Positions 13,585 to 18,227 of a stretch of DNA of 18,227 nt are shown piece after piece. Below the pieces are notes generated by a model that worked only from the letters and a program-made list of their open reading frames with translations, ran no database searches and was not told the DNA's origin. The first letter of the stretch is position 1; each line of letters starts with the position of its first letter. The DNA is taken from contig DEBN01000161.1 of NCBI GenBank assembly GCA_002348825.1, forward strand, positions 1 through 18,227. The letters run 5' to 3'. Position numbers and translations under genes: made by a program. Source of the DNA: Gammaproteobacteria bacterium UBA2955 (GTDB lineage: Bacteria; Pseudomonadota; Gammaproteobacteria; Pseudomonadales; Azotimanducaceae).

Positions 13585-14112
13585 TTAGAACACCCCAAGT
13601 TCAAGCTGCGCGGCTTCGCTCATCATGTCCCGCGACCAGGGCGGGTCTAATACCAGTTCTACCTCAACATGGCTGACGCCGGGTGCCTGAAGAACGCGCT
13701 CTTTGACTTCCTCGACCAGCACTGGCCCCATGCCGCATCCAGGTGCGGTCAGCGTCATCTTAATCGTGACGTTTGTGGTGTCGACAATGACATCGTATAT
13801 CAAGCCGAGGTCTGCGATATTGACTGGAATTTCAGGGTCGTAGACGGATCGGAGGGCATGCCATAGGTGTTCAGGATCAATGCCGTCGGAGGTCGTTGGC
13901 TCTGGAAATTCCAGCGGCTCGACATGCAGTCCCAGTGCGTCCGCGTCTTTACCCGCTACCCGCGCCATATTGCCGTCGACGATAACGGTAAAGCTGCCGC
14001 CCAAGGTTTGGGTCAGGGTGACGAAGTGATGGGCCCGCACAGTTATCGGGTCGCCGGTAGGTACGAGTCGCGCCGCACAGTCGCGGTTGAGGCTGACGAT
14101 TCGACGCTGCAA
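13585..14112 (-). CDS. sufT: SufT, MIP18/DUF59-family Fe-S maturation factor
   Basis: 175 residues, the normal SufT length. An N-terminal domain (RIVSLNRDCAARLVPTG) is specific to SufT; the C-terminal MIP18/DUF59 domain has VYDPEIPVNIADLGLIYDV (about 90-108) and the Cys126 motif APGCGMGPVL. SufT proteins help load or deliver Fe-S clusters to target enzymes. The start is TTG at 14112: there is no ATG or GTG between it and the in-frame stop at 14125-14127, and its N-terminus aligns with the family. It begins 8 bp after the stop of the A-type carrier gene and ends 1 bp before sufE. Confidence 0.9.
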   Translation of the reverse strand: MQRRIVSLNRDCAARLVPTGDPITVRAHHFVTLTQTLGGSFTVIVDGNMARVAGKDADALGLHVEPLEFPEPTTSDGIDPEHLWHALRSVYDPEIPVNIADLGLIYDVIVDTTNVTIKMTLTAPGCGMGPVLVEEVKERVLQAPGVSHVEVELVLDPPWSRDMMSEAAQLELGVF

Positions 14113-14120
14113 GTTGCTGT

Positions 14121-14540
14121 CTAGTTAGGGGCACTGGCGTCGTGCGCCAGTGTTGCTGCGAATTCGCTGTGTTGGGTTTCCGGCTCGGCAATGCTGGCGT
14201 CGCCCAGCGCAAAACTCTCGCCACATCCGCAATAGCTTTGCGCCCGCGAATTTTTGAACACAAGGCTAGAGTTTAAACCCTTGGTCACCAAATCCATTTC
14301 GGTTCCATCAACGAGTGCTATATCTTCTCGACGAATGCAGATATTGATGTGGTCGTCGATCTCCACCTGAACATCGCTCGGCTCCATTTCCTTGAGGAAA
14401 TCCAGCGTGTACATATAACCATTGCAGCCGCTTTCTTTGACACCTAAGCGTAAAAACTTTGCCTGTTGCTGCTCTACTTGAGCACGAATGTGCGCGCGCG
14501 CGGAGTCGGTCAGGTCGATGTACTTCGGTTTAACGTTCAT
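14121..14540 (-). CDS. sufA: A-type Fe-S carrier (SufA/IscA/HesB family) with C-terminal tail
   Basis: 139 residues. HesB-fold carrier that accepts Fe-S clusters from SufBCD and hands them to apoproteins. The three ligand cysteines are Cys39 in VKESGCNGYMY and Cys104/Cys106 in SYCGCGESF. Most family members end within a few residues of CGCGESF; this one continues for 29 acidic, Ala-rich residues (111-139), ending HDASAPN. The ATG at 14540 is clear from homology but has no good ribosome binding site, and it lies 45 bp downstream of the sufS stop, the only real gap in this operon. It could equally be called an IscA/ErpA-type carrier; position in the operon favours SufA. Confidence 0.88.
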   Translation of the reverse strand: MNVKPKYIDLTDSARAHIRAQVEQQQAKFLRLGVKESGCNGYMYTLDFLKEMEPSDVQVEIDDHINICIRREDIALVDGTEMDLVTKGLNSSLVFKNSRAQSYCGCGESFALGDASIAEPETQHSEFAATLAHDASAPN

Positions 14541-14585
14541 AGGGTAATAGTGGCGTCGCGAGTCATTGTTTTCAACAGGGTTGCG

Positions 14586-15785
14586 TTAGAGAAACGTTTT
14601 GGCTTTGTCCACGGCCTCAAGTAGACGAGTTACGTCGTCTTCGTTGTTATAGAGGCTGAAGGACGCGCGCACCGTGCCCGGCACGTCGAGTCGCTGCATG
14701 AGCGGCATATTGCAATGGTGTCCAGCGCGCACGGCAACGCCCTGTTGATCGAGCAAGGTGCCAACGTCGTTGGGATGCCCTCCCTCCAGCAGAAAAGAAA
14801 TAACCGCTAGACGTCGCTCTGGCTCGCCGACAATACGCACGCCGGGGATTTGCTGCAGGCCGGCCAACGCTTTGGCCACCAGCTGGTCTTCAGTAGCAGC
14901 CAGCTGCTGCCTGGGAATTGTCTGCAGATAATCGATCGCAGCGCCGAGGCCGATGGTGTCCGCAATGTTTGGCGTACCTGCCTCAAAGCGATAGGGCGGT
15001 AATTGATACGTGCTTTCCGCAAAGGTAACGTGCTCGATCATTTCGCCTCCGCCTTGCCATGGCGGCAATTCACACAGAAGTTCGTAGCGGCCGTAGAGCA
15101 CGCCAATGCCTGTGGGCGCATACACTTTGTGGCCAGAAAAAACGTAAAAGTCGCAGTCCAGTGTCTGTACGTCAAGCGGCAGATGCAGTGCTGCTTGAGC
15201 GCCGTCGACTAACGTCAGAGCGTCCTTTGACTTGGCGAGGTCGATAAGCTGCTGCACCGGATTGATGTTGCCGAGGCCATTGGATACATGGGTGAAAGCC
15301 ACAAGCGCGGTGTTCTGGGTTATTTTTTTCTCTGCGTCATTCAGGTCGATGTTCCCGCCATCGTCTACGTGGATGACCTTTAAGCGAGCGCCCGTCCGCT
15401 GCGCTAGCATTTGCCAGGGTACGATGTTCGAGTGATGCTCTAACTCGGTAATGACAATGTCGTGGCCGTCCTGAATGCGGCCGGTTAACACGTTGGCGAC
15501 GAGGTTGATGGATTCGGTGGTGCCGCGCGTGAAAATAATTTCCTCAACTTGTCTGGCGTGTATGAAGCCGCAAAGCTTTGCTCTGGCATCTTCCATTGCT
15601 GTTGTGGCTTGTTCCGCTAGGTCGTGGGCGGCGCGGTGCACATTGGCATTGCAGGTCTGGTAATAGCGGCTGATGGCGTCAATAACGACCTGCGGTTTTT
15701 GCGTGGTTGCAGCGTTATCGAGATAAACCAGCGGCCGACCACGGCTGTGCCTGCCCAAGACTGGGAAATCGTTGCGAATACTCAT
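14586..15785 (-). CDS. sufS: SufS cysteine desulfurase (group II, PLP-dependent)
   Basis: 399 residues from ATG 15785. It removes sulfur from cysteine, giving alanine and an enzyme persulfide. YLDNAATTQKP (about 21-31), THVSNGLGNI, LVDGAQAALHLPLDV, PLP-binding Lys220 in FSGHKVYAPTG, and active-site Cys358 in VRAGHHCNMPL, the short-loop arrangement of group II enzymes that rely on SufE. The frame is open 24 codons further upstream, but that part overlaps sufD and is not family-like; ATG 15785 overlaps the sufD stop as ATGA. Partner SufE lies two genes downstream. Confidence 0.95.
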   Translation of the reverse strand: MSIRNDFPVLGRHSRGRPLVYLDNAATTQKPQVVIDAISRYYQTCNANVHRAAHDLAEQATTAMEDARAKLCGFIHARQVEEIIFTRGTTESINLVANVLTGRIQDGHDIVITELEHHSNIVPWQMLAQRTGARLKVIHVDDGGNIDLNDAEKKITQNTALVAFTHVSNGLGNINPVQQLIDLAKSKDALTLVDGAQAALHLPLDVQTLDCDFYVFSGHKVYAPTGIGVLYGRYELLCELPPWQGGGEMIEHVTFAESTYQLPPYRFEAGTPNIADTIGLGAAIDYLQTIPRQQLAATEDQLVAKALAGLQQIPGVRIVGEPERRLAVISFLLEGGHPNDVGTLLDQQGVAVRAGHHCNMPLMQRLDVPGTVRASFSLYNNEDDVTRLLEAVDKAKTFL

Positions 15786-16891
15786 GCCATACTCATATCT
15801 TGGAGAGGGCCAATTAGCGCCGGTCTGGCGGTGTCTGCGAGCGGTCCATCGACGCATTGATGGAGAAACCCTTCACATAGCAGGCGTCGTGCAGCAGCAG
15901 GTGCCACGCCGCGGCTGCATAAGTAGAAGAGTTGGCTGTCGTCCAGTCTGCCGATAGTTGCTCCGTGAGCACAACTGACATCGTCGTTATAAATCTCTAG
16001 CTCAGGTTTTGTGTTGATGGTTGCACTGGCGCCTAGGCCAATGTTCTTGTTGCTCAGTTGAGCATTGCTTTTTTTCGCGCCGTTGTGAATGTGAATGCGA
16101 CCATTGAAAGTGGATTGGCCGCGGTCTGCGATGATGTTGTGCACCCGTTGGTGGCTAGAGGTCTGGGCGCCGATATGTTCGATGGTGATTTGCTGATCAA
16201 GATTTAAACGCTCTGCCACCATAACGGCGCTATTGAGTTCGGCGTGTGCGCCGTCACCCACCAACTGTATTTGTGTGTCTTGTCGGCGCAGCGAACTCGC
16301 CAGTGCATGGTTGTGCAGCCGATAGTGGCTATGCGCATGTGCTTGCACCGACACAAACTGCCAGTGCAGTGCAGTTGAGTAGAAGCTATTGCGCGCGTGG
16401 GTCACTAGGCTGTTCGCGCCCAGTCGCAACCAGAGGGTTTGCTGTTGTGCTTGGTCGGATTCGTACGCCTCGGTCAAAGTGAGCTTTACGTTTGGCGCCG
16501 CGTCAATAATTACCGGCCAGCTACTGCCTCGATAACTCAGGTGCAATGGCTGTGACAGGTCCGCTGACACGGCGATATGCAGCAACGGCTGCGTGCACAG
16601 TTGCGCGAAGGCCTCGGGCGCGCGTTGAATGCTGACTAAATCCGCTAAATCAAGATGATCCGGATTCTCCGTGACCACGATACCCGCTTGCTCGTGGCCG
16701 CTCAGGTCGGGCCGGATGGCCGGAAGGCTGCGCAGTCCGGTAATTTTCTTTACGCGGGTGTATTTCCAGCGTTCGCGGTGGCTGGGTCGTGCCAGTGCAC
16801 GCTCGTAGCGTTCTATAGCGCCCTCACCGAGTGGCGTATCGGTTAGCCAGTTTGGTAACGTAATTGGCTCGACCACGTCTAAGTCAGCCAT
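15782..16891 (-). CDS. sufD: SufD, Fe-S scaffold subunit
   Basis: 369 residues. SufD forms the scaffold complex with SufB and SufC in the cytoplasm and helps bring in iron. The N-terminal helical part (SHRERWKYTRVKKI) is followed by the parallel beta-helix core and the conserved C-terminal block NTKPELEIYNDDVSCAHGAT, containing the His important in SufD, then the LFYLCSRG helix. The central beta-helix region diverges strongly from the E. coli protein, as is usual for SufD. The ATG lies 13 bp inside the end of sufC and has an AAAGG ribosome binding site; its own stop overlaps sufS by 4 bp. Confidence 0.92.
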   Translation of the reverse strand: MADLDVVEPITLPNWLTDTPLGEGAIERYERALARPSHRERWKYTRVKKITGLRSLPAIRPDLSGHEQAGIVVTENPDHLDLADLVSIQRAPEAFAQLCTQPLLHIAVSADLSQPLHLSYRGSSWPVIIDAAPNVKLTLTEAYESDQAQQQTLWLRLGANSLVTHARNSFYSTALHWQFVSVQAHAHSHYRLHNHALASSLRRQDTQIQLVGDGAHAELNSAVMVAERLNLDQQITIEHIGAQTSSHQRVHNIIADRGQSTFNGRIHIHNGAKKSNAQLSNKNIGLGASATINTKPELEIYNDDVSCAHGATIGRLDDSQLFYLCSRGVAPAAARRLLCEGFLHQCVDGPLADTARPALIGPLQDMSMA

Positions 16892-17631
16892 GTGTAGCCT
16901 TTGGCCTCGAGCTCAAGGGCGAGATTTTTGTCGCCAGACTGAATGATTTGACCATCCGCCAATACGTGCACGACGTCGGGTACGATGTAGTCGAGCAGCC
17001 GCTGATAATGAGTGATAAGTAACACGCCATTGTTGTCGTTACGGTAGCGGTTTACGCCCTCAGCGACGACTTTCAGGGCATCGATGTCGAGTCCAGAATC
17101 GGTCTCGTCGAGAACGGCCATTTTTGGATCCAGTAACAACAACTGCAGGATTTCGTTGCGCTTCTTTTCGCCGCCGCTAAAACCCTCATTAACGCCGCGT
17201 TTCAAAAATTGCGGGTCTAGATCAAGTGATTCCGCCAGAGTTCGTACGTGTCGAACAAAAGCCGCGGCATCGGGTTGCTCGGCGTTCCGGGCTTTAGCCA
17301 GCGAATCTGTGCTGGCTTTCAGAAATTCCATATTGCTAACTCCAGGAATTTCTACCGGATATTGGAAAGCCAGGAACAACCCCGCCTGGGCACGCTCGTG
17401 GGGCTCGAGGACCGCTAGATCTTCGCTGTCCAAGCTCAATGTTCCGCGAGTAACCCGATATCCCGGGCGGCCGGACAAGATGTTTGCGAGCGTGGATTTG
17501 CCGGAACCGTTCGGTCCCATGATGGCGTGGACCTCACCGGCCTGAATCTGCAGATTTAGCCCTTTTAGGATGGCCTGGCCGTCGTCTTCGCCAACGCTAG
17601 CATGCAAATCTCTGACATCCAGAAGGCTCAC
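16879..17631 (-). CDS. sufC: SufC, ABC-type ATPase of the SufBCD complex
   Basis: 250 residues. Soluble ABC ATPase that drives the shape change of SufBCD during cluster assembly. Walker [10 protein letters not shown] (39-47), Q-loop region [11 protein letters not shown], signature FSGGEKKR (151-158), Walker [13 protein letters not shown] (171-182) and the switch His in LLITHYQ. Length and motifs are normal for the family. The start is GTG at 17631, which overlaps the TGA of sufB as GTGA; its end overlaps sufD by 13 bp, so B, C and D are translated as a block, fitting a stoichiometric complex. Confidence 0.96.
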   Translation of the reverse strand: MSLLDVRDLHASVGEDDGQAILKGLNLQIQAGEVHAIMGPNGSGKSTLANILSGRPGYRVTRGTLSLDSEDLAVLEPHERAQAGLFLAFQYPVEIPGVSNMEFLKASTDSLAKARNAEQPDAAAFVRHVRTLAESLDLDPQFLKRGVNEGFSGGEKKRNEILQLLLLDPKMAVLDETDSGLDIDALKVVAEGVNRYRNDNNGVLLITHYQRLLDYIVPDVVHVLADGQIIQSGDKNLALELEAKGYTWLT

Positions 17632-18227
17632 CCAACAGCCCCTTCGAGGCTGACTTCGAGCAGTTTTCCCGCCTCTACCGCAAATTCCATGGGTAATTCG
17701 CGAAAGACTTCCTTGCAGAAGCCATTAACGATCATACTGACGGCCTTTTCGGTATCGATGCCGCGTTGTTGGCAGGCGAACAGTTGGTCATCGCTGACCT
17801 TTGACGTGCTTGCTTCATGTTCGATTATGGCGGTGTTGTTCCTGTTCTCGATGTAGGGGAATGTGTGTGCGCCGCAAAGGTCGCCGATCAGCAATGAGTC
17901 GCATTGGGTAAAGTTGCGTGCCTGACTCGCGGCAGGAGCGACTCTCACTAGGCCTCGGTAGCTGCTGTCGCTGCGGCCGGCGCTGATCCCTTTGGCGACT
18001 ATGGTGCTGCGAGTGTTTTTCCCCATATGTATCATCTTCGTGCCGGTATCGGCTTGTTGACGATTATTGGTCAAAGCTACGGAGTAAAACTCTCCGATAG
18101 ATTCGTCACCGCGAAGAACCACGCTTGGGTATTTCCAGGTGATTGCTGAGCCTGTCTCGACTTGTGTCCAAGAAATTTTCGCGCGCGCACCTGCGCAGAT
18201 GCCCCGTTTCGTAACAAAGTTATAAAT
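17628..18227 (-). CDS. sufB: SufB, Fe-S scaffold subunit (C-terminal part, cut by window edge)
   Basis: The last 199 codons are present; the frame stays open to the right edge, so the start lies outside the window. The apparent start at 18122 is only an internal GTG. SufB is the scaffold on which the Fe-S cluster is built. Family blocks: [53 protein letters not shown], the sulfur-accepting/cluster Cys in [35 protein letters not shown] and [12 protein letters not shown]. All look intact. First identifiable gene of the SUF operon in this window; a regulator such as IscR/SufR may lie upstream, outside the view. Confidence 0.96.
   Translation of the reverse strand: MYNFVTKRGICAGARAKISWTQVETGSAITWKYPSVVLRGDESIGEFYSVALTNNRQQADTGTKMIHMGKNTRSTIVAKGISAGRSDSSYRGLVRVAPAASQARNFTQCDSLLIGDLCGAHTFPYIENRNNTAIIEHEASTSKVSDDQLFACQQRGIDTEKAVSMIVNGFCKEVFRELPMEFAVEAGKLLEVSLEGAVG

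Overview
The window looks like a chromosomal stretch from a gram-negative bacterium, most likely a free-living gammaproteobacterium. The evidence is proteobacterial: a SufBCDS-type iron-sulfur operon ending in an A-type carrier, SufT and SufE; an outer-membrane barrel protein with a SPOR domain; and a bacterial AroA. The exact lineage cannot be fixed from the sequence alone. I see no tRNA, rRNA, CRISPR array, insertion sequence or phage gene. The layout is compact, with alternating divergent and convergent gene pairs.

Left part (1-2310): a two-gene minus-strand unit encodes a PQQ-type soluble sugar dehydrogenase homologue followed, with an ATGA overlap, by a small exported protein related to tyrosine phosphatases but with a degenerate active site. 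A small four-helix membrane protein of unknown function is divergent from them. Centre-left (2319-7103): aroA on the minus strand is separated by 418 bp of non-coding DNA from a divergent malonyl-CoA synthetase-like gene (matB-like). The latter is tail-to-tail with a vSGLT/YidK-type sodium/sugar symporter. The 418 bp region holds an intrinsic terminator that reads toward aroA, several other stem-loops, and an inverted repeat in front of matB. It is the least explained part of the window.

Centre (7172-11741): the symporter is divergent from a 952-residue outer-membrane protein (SPOR, CBM9-like domain, DUF5916 barrel). That protein is convergent with a second acyl-CoA synthetase. Right-centre (11850-13176): a GT2/TIGR04283 plus TIGR04282 (DUF2064) pair of transferase-like genes lies divergent from the synthetase. 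Right (13173-18227): a minus-strand SUF operon runs sufB (cut by the window edge), sufC, sufD, sufS, sufA-like, sufT, sufE, mostly with overlapping or touching reading frames. It encodes cysteine desulfuration (SufS/SufE), the cluster scaffold (SufBCD), an A-type carrier and the maturation factor SufT.

The four complete convergent gene pairs are separated by 16 bp or less or overlap by 4 bp, so none has room for a normal terminator. The most interesting items are the putative structured RNA or attenuator upstream of aroA, the SPOR-DUF5916 fusion next to a sugar symporter, and the phosphatase-like protein with a shortened catalytic loop next to a sugar dehydrogenase.
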